Below are positions 1 to 5,446 of a stretch of DNA of 5,461 nucleotides, piece by piece. A program made the translations under genes and the position numbers. The DNA comes from Holophagales bacterium (GTDB lineage Bacteria > Acidobacteriota > Holophagae > Holophagales > Holophagaceae): positions 1 to 5,461 of the forward strand of contig JAITCJ010000003.1 of the NCBI GenBank assembly GCA_031283145.1, read 5' to 3'. Numbering within the stretch: position 1 is the first letter of the stretch; every line of letters begins with the position of its first letter. Under the pieces are notes generated by a model. That model was not told the DNA's origin, did not search any database, and saw only the letters and a program-made list of their open reading frames with translations.

Positions 1-1
1 C

Positions 2-580
2 TTGCTTGGCGTGGAGAGCGACCAGCAGAGACAGGCAAGGGTACAGGAGGAGAAGGATGAAAAAGTAAGACGGGAGAAACTGGACAATGAGCGGCTTCGG
101 ATGCAATTAGCAAAGATCGAGGCCGACAATAAAGAAGCCGAGGCCAGGACTACCGCGGCCTCAAGAGCGCAATCTCCCCAGCTATTTCAGTCCTCACAAT
201 CCGTCACTGATTTCGCGCCGGTTGCAAACAGGGCGGTAGTCTATATATGGAGAAAAGAAATGCTTCCCAATCCGGGCGGAGTAAGCCTGTCTTTTAATGG
301 GACTTACGCGGCAAAACTAAAGAGCGGACAGTACATTCGGGCAGAACTGTATGAGGGGGTTTATAATATTCTCGGCGATGTAAGAGAAATGTCTGTTGGA
401 GCGGGAGTAAGGCGAAACGATTCAATTTCAATAAACGTCAAAGCCGGTCAGGTTTACTACATTCATTTAATTGGCCATATTAATGTCAATACGTGGCCGG
501 AGTTCAGAATTCAGTCTGATGCCGAAGGCCGGAAAGCAGTCAAAAAATCAAAGCTAATCTCACAGTTGTTCACAAATTGA
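2..580 (+). CDS. Coiled-coil protein with DUF2846-like C-terminal domain (5' end probably outside window)
   Basis: The frame is open to the left edge and ends at TGA (578-580). A TTG at position 2 is the first possible start, but no upstream sequence is visible to judge it, so I treat the gene as 5'-truncated. Residues of the visible part: about 5-50 are very rich in Glu, Lys, Arg and Gln in a heptad-like pattern, suggesting a coiled coil. About 51-75 are a Ser/Ala/Gln-rich linker. About 77-173 are a compact beta-rich domain beginning RAVVYIWRKE, with FNG at 98-100, a LKSGQYIRAEL strand and an EGVYNI turn. That order (VYIWR, then FNG, then a 'L.sGqY...L..G.Y' block) matches my memory of DUF2846 proteins, which are often lipoproteins or envelope proteins of unknown function. 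Any signal peptide would lie upstream of the window. The last residues (KAVKKSKLISQLF) are basic. The domain call is moderate and the biochemical role is unknown. Confidence 0.7.
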   Translation: MLGVESDQQRQARVQEEKDEKVRREKLDNERLRMQLAKIEADNKEAEARTTAASRAQSPQLFQSSQSVTDFAPVANRAVVYIWRKEMLPNPGGVSLSFNGTYAAKLKSGQYIRAELYEGVYNILGDVREMSVGAGVRRNDSISINVKAGQVYYIHLIGHINVNTWPEFRIQSDAEGRKAVKKSKLISQLFTN

Positions 581-596
581 GCATAGACAACAACCA

Positions 597-643
597 TTTT
601 TGCTTGTACTACCCGCCATTGTACAGACAATACAAGCGAAAAA
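597..643. repeat. Imperfect inverted repeat downstream of the DUF2846-like gene
   Basis: TTTTTGCTTGTA (597-608) pairs with TACAAGCGAAAAA (631-643), with one bulged G. A small inner hairpin, ATTGT-ACAG-ACAAT, lies at 619-632 and partly competes with the outer stem. It starts 17 bp after the stop codon of the left-hand gene, so it could help end that transcript. The stem is AT-rich and no T-run follows it on either strand, so it is not a convincing intrinsic terminator. Confidence 0.35.
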
Positions 644-646
644 TCA

Positions 647-877
647 TACAGCCAGTCAACTTTAAAATCATCCTGTTTATCAAAGTGTGGGGCACTTCGT
701 TTCAAGGCTGCGCCTTCGTTACGTGAGCCGCCGACAGGAATGGAGGCAAATCGCCGTAAGTCACTGGCGCTGCCTCGTAGCGCCAGTGACTTACGGCGCT
801 TGACTCCATTAAAAGCGGAACGGTAGCGCAGACGAAAGCCACAGGGCAACGTACCGTTTTAAAGTTGTTTCACTATA
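647..877 (-). mobile_element. MITE-like repeat, copy A (reverse orientation, enlarged by a palindromic insert)
   Basis: This is the reverse complement of the 161-bp element seen at 2657-2817 and 3917-4077. It is 231 bp long because a 77-nt segment (738-814) replaces the 7 nt GCGGTGA found at that place in the other copies; removing the difference gives exactly 161 bp. The termini are TACAGCC (647-653) and CACTATA (871-877). The 11-bp core CAACTTTAAAA (657-667) is perfectly inverted at 857-867, each core exactly 10 bp from its end. Over the first 60 or so bases, read on the minus strand, it differs from copy B by one substitution and one indel. Its right end directly abuts the stop codon of the pilin-like gene (878-880). 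No open reading frame in it looks like a protein. I infer a non-autonomous transposable element from this architecture. Confidence 0.75.
739..810. repeat. 72-bp near-perfect palindrome nested in repeat copy A
   Basis: A perfect 20-bp inverted repeat (752-771 with 779-798) surrounds a 7-nt loop (772-778). An outer 7-bp pair, AATGGAG (739-745) and CTCCATT (804-810), continues the palindrome, with a short imperfect joint between outer and inner arms where CAA and TTG can also pair. The outer arms plus the joint bring the hairpin to roughly 30 base pairs. It is absent from copies B and C, so it is either a secondary insertion or a replacement of the element's centre. Confidence 0.85.
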
Positions 878-1300
878 TCATTTCACAAGTATCTTGACGC
901 TTCCTAAATGGTTTGCTGTCAGTACTTGCGCGTTTTTGAGGCTTGGGTCGCCGACGGCTATGTCGTACGTCAATCCGGTATCTCCAATTGTAATTATGTA
1001 ATCCATTCTTGAATTGCCTTTTGGCGTAAAGGCGGGAATTATATCATCCGATGGCCTTGTCCCATCGGCTTTATATGTGTAATTTGCGCCTGGCTGTCCA
1101 TAAATACCCATATCCGCGCGGCGTGTTTCCAGAGCCATCTGAATAACTTTGGCGTTGGACTGCGCGTCCCCGATAATCCTGGCTCTGCGCCTCTGGCCCG
1201 AAAATGTGGGTATGGCAATCGCGGTAATGATCCCAATAATAGCGATAACCAGGAGCAACTCCATCAGGGAGAAGCCCTTAGTTCGATTAAATTTCAACAC
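878..1300 (-). CDS. Type IV pilin-like / pseudopilin protein with N-methylation motif
   Basis: This is a small pilin-like protein of about 140 residues, expected to be processed by prepilin peptidase and assembled into a type IV pilus or type II secretion pseudopilus. The leader MLKFNRTKG is short and basic. The cleavage site is G9|F10, followed by FSLMELLLVIAIIGIITAIA with Glu at mature +5 and Pro at +22, the classic class III signal. Residues 10-31 form the hydrophobic N-terminal helix. The rest is a short globular domain with no cysteines, so there is no C-terminal disulfide loop. Start choice: GGAGG at 1306-1310 sits 5 nt before GTG (1298-1300) and 8 nt before TTG (1295-1297). The longer TTG start at 1312 would overlap this site and is unlikely. 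The gene lies downstream of the response regulator on the same strand. No secretion or pilus assembly genes are nearby, so pilin versus GspG/GspH-type pseudopilin cannot be decided. The stop codon touches repeat copy A. Confidence 0.9.
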   Translation of the reverse strand: MLKFNRTKGFSLMELLLVIAIIGIITAIAIPTFSGQRRRARIIGDAQSNAKVIQMALETRRADMGIYGQPGANYTYKADGTRPSDDIIPAFTPKGNSRMDYIITIGDTGLTYDIAVGDPSLKNAQVLTANHLGSVKILVK

Positions 1301-1305
1301 CGCGT

Positions 1306-1310
1306 CCTCC
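1306..1310 (-). promoter_or_regulatory. Ribosome binding site of the pilin-like gene
   Basis: GGAGG on the minus strand is 5 nt from GTG (1298-1300) and 8 nt from TTG (1295-1297). It rules against the longer TTG start at 1310-1312, which would place the site at and just inside the coding region. Confidence 0.6.
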
Positions 1311-1322
1311 AAGCTCTCAACA

Positions 1323-1358
1323 AATCTGAAAAACAGAGCGCAACCTGTTTTTCAGATT
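1323..1358 (-). terminator. Perfect 14-bp hairpin between regulator and pilin genes (possible attenuator or 3' end)
   Basis: AATCTGAAAAACAG (1323-1336) and CTGTTTTTCAGATT (1345-1358) are exact reverse complements with an 8-nt loop. The structure overlaps the last bases of the regulator's stop codon (1357-1359) and ends 12 bp before the pilin gene's GGAGG. The stem is AT-rich and no clean U-tract follows it in the direction of transcription, so full intrinsic termination is uncertain. It could instead act as a partial terminator, an mRNA-stabilising 3' end or a processing site that uncouples pilin from regulator expression. Confidence 0.5.
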
Positions 1359-2061
1359 AATTGGCTTTAACATCGCCAAACATGTATCCTTTGCCCCATA
1401 CGGTTTTTATTAACTGCGGACTGGAGGGGTCGTCTTCAATTTTTTCTCTGAGCCTTTTAATGTAAACGTCAATAGCTTTACGTCCGCCAAAGTGATTTTC
1501 GCCCCAAACGCTTCCATATAGTGTCTCTCTGGACAGCAGCTTGCCTTGGTTTTGCAGAAAGACGTTCAGGATGGCAAATTCTCGTGGCGTTAAATCCAGC
1601 TCGTTATTGTTCTTATAGGTTTTTGAAACCTTGTACTCAACGCGTATTCCCATGGACTCTATGGTGTCGCTGGACTCATTGGCGCGCCAGCGCCTCATAA
1701 TGGCTTTAATTCTGGCTACCAGCTCGTCGGGATTAAACGGCTTGACCATGTAATCATCCGCGCCAAGCTCTAATCCATGAATTTTTTCGCGGTCTTCAGA
1801 CTTGGCCGTAAGTATCACTATTGCCGAATCAATACCTGATTCGTGCAGTTTCTTACAGGTTTCAAAGCCGTCAATGCCGGGCAGCATGACATCCAACACT
1901 ATCGCTTCCGGCTTAATTGATTTTGCGATTGATAACGCCTCTTCGCCGCTGACGGCTTCCGCTATCTTAAACCCCGCCTTTCCAAGTGTGGCGGCAGTAT
2001 GGCGGCGTACGAGGTTATCATCCTCCACTATCAAAACAGTAATGGCACTTGTCTCGTTCAA
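1357..2061 (-). CDS. OmpR/PhoB-family response regulator (receiver + winged-helix DNA-binding domain)
   Basis: This is a cytoplasmic two-component regulator, about 234 residues. Residues 8-122 form the receiver domain: the acidic pocket EDD is at 13-15, the phosphoacceptor Asp57 is in VLDVMLPGIDGFE, Thr85 is in ILTAK, and Lys107 is in the DYMVKPFNPDEL block, so every residue needed for phosphorylation is present. Residues about 135-231 form a Trans_Reg_C winged helix: LTPREFAIL, then LSRETLYGSVWG, then the recognition-helix region KAIDVYIKRLREKI and the wing VWGKGYMF. Start choice: GAGG (2070-2073) is 8 nt before TTG at 2059-2061 and 5 nt before TTG at 2062-2064. The GTG at 2068-2070 overlaps this ribosome site. 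The gene lies about 30 bp downstream of folE on the same strand and is probably co-transcribed. No histidine kinase gene is adjacent, so its signal and targets are unknown. Confidence 0.93.
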   Translation of the reverse strand: MNETSAITVLIVEDDNLVRRHTAATLGKAGFKIAEAVSGEEALSIAKSIKPEAIVLDVMLPGIDGFETCKKLHESGIDSAIVILTAKSEDREKIHGLELGADDYMVKPFNPDELVARIKAIMRRWRANESSDTIESMGIRVEYKVSKTYKNNNELDLTPREFAILNVFLQNQGKLLSRETLYGSVWGENHFGGRKAIDVYIKRLREKIEDDPSSPQLIKTVWGKGYMFGDVKAN

Positions 2062-2069
2062 CAAAAACA

Positions 2070-2073
2070 CCTC
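2070..2073 (-). promoter_or_regulatory. Ribosome binding site of the response regulator gene
   Basis: GAGG, within GTGAGGTG (2068-2075, minus strand), is the only purine-rich site before the gene. It favours the TTG codons at 2059-2061 or 2062-2064 as the start over the overlapping GTG at 2068-2070. Confidence 0.45.
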
Positions 2074-2091
2074 ACAAAGATAGATTCTACA

Positions 2092-2634
2092 TTATTGAAA
2101 GGCTTTAGGGCAATCTTGCTGCCATGACCCGCCTAATAAAAGAGTAGTGACAGGAACATCAGGCGTTTTCACTCCTCTGTGGGCAATGCACGTATGTTCC
2201 GCGACGACCAGCACCCCCCATGCTTTTGGACACAGGTATGTCTCTAGCGCGTTGAATATTTGCCATGTCATACGCTCCTGAACCTGGAGTCTGTCGGCAA
2301 ATGCGTGTACCACGCGTATCAGTTTTGACAATCCTACAATGCCGCCTGCGTCAGGAAAGTAGCCAAGAGTCACATGTCCAAAGAAAGGCGCTAAATGATG
2401 CTCGCATGTGCTGGCAAAAGGGACGCGCTCAAGAATCACCGGACATGGCTGTAACTGGCCGGCTATTGGTTGAAGCTCGGAAGCCAGGTCTATGCTGTAT
2501 CCTTCCATGCGTTCAGCCCAAAAGGCAGCCACTCGGCTTGGTGTGTCCCGCAGCTCAGGCAGTTTTGACTCTATGCCAAAACTGGCCAGCAATTCAGCCG
2601 CCGCCCGCTCCGCCCTTTCGCTGTCAAAGCCCAT
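2092..2634 (-). CDS. folE: GTP cyclohydrolase I
   Basis: The enzyme converts GTP to 7,8-dihydroneopterin triphosphate and formate, the first step of folate and other pterin pathways. The protein is cytosolic and the family is typically decameric. It is 180 residues, close to the 180-220 usual for bacterial FolE. Visible motifs: DTPSRVAAFW (30-39), STCEHHLAPFFGHVTLGY (75-92) with zinc ligand Cys77 and the adjacent His79-His80, GLSKLIRVV (101-109), ADRLQVQERMT (113-123), and AEHTCIAHRGV (145-155), with His147 in the place of the catalytic His179 and Cys149 in the place of zinc ligand Cys181 of the E. coli enzyme. All key residues are therefore present, and this is a type IA enzyme. It starts at ATG (2632-2634) with AGGGG (2641-2645) 6 nt upstream. 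It is the first gene of a probable folE-regulator transcript. It is divergent from purM, and repeat copy B starts 22 bp upstream of its start codon. Confidence 0.96.
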   Translation of the reverse strand: MGFDSERAERAAAELLASFGIESKLPELRDTPSRVAAFWAERMEGYSIDLASELQPIAGQLQPCPVILERVPFASTCEHHLAPFFGHVTLGYFPDAGGIVGLSKLIRVVHAFADRLQVQERMTWQIFNALETYLCPKAWGVLVVAEHTCIAHRGVKTPDVPVTTLLLGGSWQQDCPKAFQ

Positions 2635-2652
2635 AATTTTCCCCTAATATAT

Positions 2653-2658
2653 ATCATA
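2653..2658 (-). promoter_or_regulatory. Candidate -10 element for folE, overlapping the end of repeat copy B
   Basis: TATGAT on the minus strand matches TATAAT at 5 of 6 positions. Transcription starting about 7 nt downstream would leave a roughly 12-nt leader containing the AGGGG ribosome site. No good -35 hexamer is seen at the normal spacing (ACCGTT at 17 bp). Part of this site is formed by the terminal TATA of the repeat. The call rests only on the hexamer and its position. Confidence 0.3.
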
Positions 2659-2817
2659 TAGTGAAACAACTTTAAAACGGTACATTGCCCTGTGGCTTTC
2701 GTCTGCGCCTACCGTTCCGCTCACCGCCTGTCGGCGGCTCACTTCACTACGGCGCAGCCTTGAAACGAAGTGCCTTCTACCTGAATAAAAGGACCGTTTT
2801 TAAGTTTATTGGCTATA
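2657..2817 (+). mobile_element. MITE-like repeat, copy B (161 bp) in the folE-purM divergent gap
   Basis: It runs from TATAGTGAAACAACTTTAAA at the left to TTATTGGCTATA at the right, 161 bp, the same length as copy C. Its ends form an imperfect terminal inverted repeat (TATAG..., then a CAACTTTAAAA core at 2667-2677; the right-hand core is diverged). The centre can fold: CTGCGCC (2703-2709) pairs with GGCGCAG (2751-2757), the inner hairpin is CCGCC-TGTC-GGCGG (2724-2737), and TTCGT (2698-2702) pairs with ACGAA (2765-2769) after a bulge. It carries no coding capacity. It occupies most of the 238-bp space between the folE and purM start codons, so the promoters of both genes must lie in or beside it. 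Confidence 0.78.
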
Positions 2818-2819
2818 CT
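2814..2819 (+). promoter_or_regulatory. Candidate -10 element for purM at the right end of repeat copy B
   Basis: TATACT matches TATAAT at 5 of 6 positions and is formed by the repeat's terminal TATA plus two flanking bases. Transcription would start near 2826, giving a leader of about 47 nt before the purM ATG at 2873. There is no recognisable -35 at 16-18 bp (GACCGT and its neighbours), so the site is tentative. Confidence 0.3.
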
Positions 2820-2856
2820 TGGCCGACCGCTATTTCTTTATGGGAATATTAAATGG

Positions 2857-2864
2857 AAAGGGTG
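2857..2864 (+). promoter_or_regulatory. Ribosome binding site that sets the purM start
   Basis: AAAGGGTG lies 8 nt before the ATG at 2873-2875. The in-frame upstream codons TTG (2819) and ATG (2840) have no such site, so the shorter, family-typical 345-residue protein is preferred. Confidence 0.6.
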
Positions 2865-2872
2865 TCATAAAT

Positions 2873-3910
2873 ATGGTCAAGCATTCTGTTACATACGCTG
2901 CTTCCGGCGTTGATATAAATCGCCAGGATGACGCGTTGGCCCGCATAAAACCTTTGGTCAAGACCACCAGAACCTCTGGCGTCCGCAGTGACATTGGACT
3001 TTTTGGCGGTCTGTTCAATGCGCGGTTCCCGGAATCAAAGCCGCTGCTGGTCGCCAGTATGGACGGAGTGGGCACTAAAATGAAAGTGGCCCGCATGGCG
3101 GGTATTTGGAATACTGTTGGCGCTGACCTTGTAAACCATTGTATTAACGATATTTTGGTTCAGGGAGCAAGACCGCTGTTTTTCCTGGATTACATCGCTG
3201 CGCAGAGATTAGAGCCGCCTGTTATTGAAAAAATAGTACAGGGTATGGCGGATGCCTGCAAAACTGCCGAGTGCGCCCTCATTGGCGGGGAATTGGCTGA
3301 GATGCCGGGCGTATATGCCGAGGGCGAGGTGGATGTCGCTGGCTCAATAATAGGGATTGTGGATGAGGACGATTTGCTGCCTCGGTCGAGATATATGTCG
3401 TCAGGAGATGTTGTTGCCGCCCTGCCTTCTTCCGGCCTTCACACCAATGGTTACTCGCTGGCCCGCAAGGTCTGTTTTGAGATAGCGGGATTGGGTTTAT
3501 ACGATGAGCTTCCCGGAACAGGTCAATCCGTCGCCGAAGCGCTTCTCGCTGTACATAAAAGTTATTTGCCGCGCTTGCTGCCATTGGTCAAAAATAAAAA
3601 GCTGCTGGCTATGGCGCATATTACCGGAGGGGGTCTCACGGACAATGTACCCCGTGTGCTGCCGTCAAATTTGGATTTTGTTGTTGATACCTCAAGCTGG
3701 GAAATTCCCCCGCTTTTCCAATTCATTATTGAAAAAGCCAACATGCCCGCAGAAGACGCGCGGCGCTCGTTTAATCTTGGCGCTGGAATGGTCGTCGTTG
3801 TAAAGAAAGAAGATTGTGATTTTGTAATGAACCACTTGAAAATGGCGGGAGAAACACCTTGGATCATTGGTGAACTCGCCGAGGGTTCGGGCGGTGTGGT
3901 GTACAAGTGA
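2873..3910 (+). CDS. purM: Phosphoribosylformylglycinamidine cyclo-ligase (AIR synthetase)
   Basis: The enzyme closes the imidazole ring: FGAM plus ATP gives AIR, the fifth step of de novo purine synthesis, in the cytosol. From the ATG at 2873 the protein is 345 residues, the same length as E. coli PurM. Motifs in order: YAASGVDI (8-15), SMDGVGTK (62-69, the nucleotide-binding signature), NHCINDILVQGARPLFFLDY (88-107), IGGELAEMPGVY (137-148), SSGLHTNGYSLAR (186-198), HITGGGLTDNVPRVLP (249-264) and FNLGAGMV (300-307). Both the N-terminal AIRS and C-terminal AIRS_C domains are complete. The frame extends back to TTG at 2819, but that extension is not PurM-like, reaches into the end of repeat copy B and lacks a ribosome site. 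purM stands alone here: the purN gene that often follows it is absent, and repeat copy C begins 6 bp after the stop codon. Confidence 0.97.
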   Translation: MVKHSVTYAASGVDINRQDDALARIKPLVKTTRTSGVRSDIGLFGGLFNARFPESKPLLVASMDGVGTKMKVARMAGIWNTVGADLVNHCINDILVQGARPLFFLDYIAAQRLEPPVIEKIVQGMADACKTAECALIGGELAEMPGVYAEGEVDVAGSIIGIVDEDDLLPRSRYMSSGDVVAALPSSGLHTNGYSLARKVCFEIAGLGLYDELPGTGQSVAEALLAVHKSYLPRLLPLVKNKKLLAMAHITGGGLTDNVPRVLPSNLDFVVDTSSWEIPPLFQFIIEKANMPAEDARRSFNLGAGMVVVVKKEDCDFVMNHLKMAGETPWIIGELAEGSGGVVYK

Positions 3911-3916
3911 GGTATA

Positions 3917-4077
3917 TATATTGAAACAACTTCAAAACGGTACGTTGCCCTGTGCCTTTCGTCTGCGCTAACGTTCCGTTCACCGCCTGTCGGCGGCTCA
4001 CTTCACTACAGCGCAGCCTTGGCACTTCGTGCCTCCAGCTTGGATAAACAGAATGATTTTAAAGTTGAATGGCTATA
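3917..4077 (+). mobile_element. MITE-like repeat, copy C (161 bp) between purM and the M28 peptidase gene
   Basis: It is 161 bp from TATATTGAAACAACTTCAAA to TTGAATGGCTATA, in the same orientation as copy B. The right-hand core TTTTAAAGTTG (4057-4067) is the exact inverse of the canonical left core; its own left core has one change (CAACTTCAAAA). The centre shares GTTCACCGCCTGTCGGCGG with copy B apart from one base. It contains a copy-specific hairpin, GGCAC-TTC-GTGCC (4021-4033). The gap between these convergent genes is essentially only this element: 6 bp remain on the purM side and none on the peptidase side, where it directly abuts the stop codon. In this position its folded RNA could limit read-through in both directions, though no T-run is present. 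Confidence 0.77.
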
Positions 4078-5421
4078 TTATCTGCCGCTGATCAGCGCCG
4101 TTGGATAAACGGGTACGCTCTCATTGCCGCTGGCGTCAAGCGTGGCAATGGCAAATACGTTGTTGTCCAGCATTACGTTTTGCAGCGTGATTTCTGTTGA
4201 TTTGGGCAGTGTCTTTGTCTTTTGCCAGTGAATGGCGTCCGAGCGGCGGCTGTAGAGTACAAGGCCGCTAATCCTGGGATCATCGGGCAGTTTCCAGGTC
4301 AGTCTGGTATTCGCTGTTCCATTGCCTCCGATGGCGATGTCGTATGGGGGGGCAGGGGCATTGCCGAGGTGCATAAAGGATGCGAGAAGGGCGCGGGTGA
4401 TTTTCGCGCAGTAGTTTTCATCAAAAAAATCGGGTGTGTCGCCATAGCGGCGGCCATTTTCAACTCGTGGTATTTGATGCTGGCGGTCATAGTGCTCAAA
4501 GGTATCTGTAAAGCGAATGGCAGGAAATCCTTCGTTCGCGAAAGGGGTGTGATCTCCGCCGCGCCCCACTCGGTCGCGCCTCAACATCAGCCAGATGTCC
4601 AGATTGTCTGAATATGGCTCTCCAAATCGCTTGACGTACCTCGCCCACTCTCGGCTCCTGCCGTCATTCTCGCCTCCAAGGGCTTCGCGCGTACGCTTCT
4701 GCGTTTCTGTTTCAATGGAAGGTACACCCTCGGAAAAACATCTGATGGTGGTGTTGTCCGTGTCTTTGTTTATCCCTTGCACGTTGCCGACCATGTCAGC
4801 CGCGATCATGCCCCTGACCGTAAAGCCTTCTGCTTTCAGTCGTTTAGCCAGGTGGGTCGCTCCCATAAGCCCCTGCTCTTCGGCTGCGGACGCGACAAAA
4901 TATATCGTTATTGCCGGTTTTTCTGCGGCCATGATACGGGCAATTTCAAGGCAGAGGGCAACGCCGCTGGCGTCGTCCACGGCGCCAGGTCCGTCGGCGT
5001 CGGGGTCCTGGCCGGATGGCAGACTGTCATAGTGGCCGGCTATTATCAGGACTTCTTTTTTTCTGGAAGAATCAACTCCTGGCAGTATGGCGCCAAGATT
5101 CACCAATTCAACCGGCTGCGGGAGCCGTCCGCTGCCGCCGGCTGTAAAGCGTTCCTCGTAGAGTTGGAGCCTGCTCCCCTGAATTGCCTGCAAAGACTTT
5201 ACGTGATTGATGATCCACTGCTGCGCCGCTTTAATGCCTCGATTTGGTTTAACGGAATCTGACAGAGTATGCCTTGTTCCAAAGGAGGCAAGCGATTCAA
5301 CTGTAGCTCTGAGGCGGGTCGGCTCAACTTGGGCCGTGCGCTCCTGAATGTGAATATCAAAGGCATGCTGGCCTTGAATTACCGAACACGCAACGGCGGC
5401 ATAGAGGGCAAGTCTGCGCAT
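4078..5421 (-). CDS. Exported M28-family zinc peptidase with C-terminal Fn3-like domain
   Basis: This is a 447-residue protein predicted to be a secreted or envelope aminopeptidase-type hydrolase. Residues 1-20 (MRRLALYAAVACSVIQGQHA) look like a short signal peptide. Cleavage after Ala20 is possible, and Cys12 in AVAC could be a weak lipobox. The M28 catalytic domain spans about 35-352 and shows all expected ligands: His130 in GHYDS with Asp132, Asp149 in GAVDDASG, catalytic Glu181 and ligand Glu182 in AAEEQGL, Asp209 in AADMVGN, and His291 in GGDHTPF. A co-catalytic two-zinc site is therefore intact. Residues about 357-440 resemble a fibronectin type III fold (RLTWKLP, LVLYSRRSD, FAIATLDASGNES). 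It starts at ATG (5419-5421) with GGAG (5428-5431) 6 nt upstream. The substrate is unknown; broad aminopeptidase activity on peptides is the family's usual role. It is convergent with purM and probably transcribed alone. Confidence 0.93.
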   Translation of the reverse strand: MRRLALYAAVACSVIQGQHAFDIHIQERTAQVEPTRLRATVESLASFGTRHTLSDSVKPNRGIKAAQQWIINHVKSLQAIQGSRLQLYEERFTAGGSGRLPQPVELVNLGAILPGVDSSRKKEVLIIAGHYDSLPSGQDPDADGPGAVDDASGVALCLEIARIMAAEKPAITIYFVASAAEEQGLMGATHLAKRLKAEGFTVRGMIAADMVGNVQGINKDTDNTTIRCFSEGVPSIETETQKRTREALGGENDGRSREWARYVKRFGEPYSDNLDIWLMLRRDRVGRGGDHTPFANEGFPAIRFTDTFEHYDRQHQIPRVENGRRYGDTPDFFDENYCAKITRALLASFMHLGNAPAPPYDIAIGGNGTANTRLTWKLPDDPRISGLVLYSRRSDAIHWQKTKTLPKSTEITLQNVMLDNNVFAIATLDASGNESVPVYPTALISGR

Positions 5422-5446
5422 GGATAACTCCGAAGATAAAAGACTT

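Noticed and set aside
511..849. 112-codon minus-strand open frame
   Set aside because: It runs through repeat copy A and the 72-bp palindrome and back into the DUF2846-like gene. The translation is arginine-rich and resembles no protein family; it is a by-product of GC-rich repeats.
647..877. CRISPR array
   Set aside because: The repeats are three dispersed 161-bp units in different intergenic regions, not short direct repeats with regular spacers, and no cas genes are present.
2265..2636. 123-codon plus-strand open frame opposite folE
   Set aside because: It is antisense to a gene with all FolE motifs, and its translation has no recognisable domain.
2657..2817. Riboswitch upstream of purM (for example purine-sensing)
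   Set aside because: The folded sequence recurs beside unrelated genes (3917-4077 and 647-877), so it is a dispersed repeat and not a purM-specific leader. I see no purine riboswitch core.
2819..2872. Longer purM start at TTG 2819 or ATG 2840
   Set aside because: The extension has no ribosome site and does not resemble a PurM N-terminus. ATG 2873 has AAAGGGTG at good spacing and gives the family length of 345.
4777..5262. 161-codon plus-strand open frame opposite the M28 peptidase (also those at 4222-4611 and 4595-5032)
   Set aside because: These are shadow frames of a complete peptidase whose catalytic residues are all intact; their translations are not protein-like.
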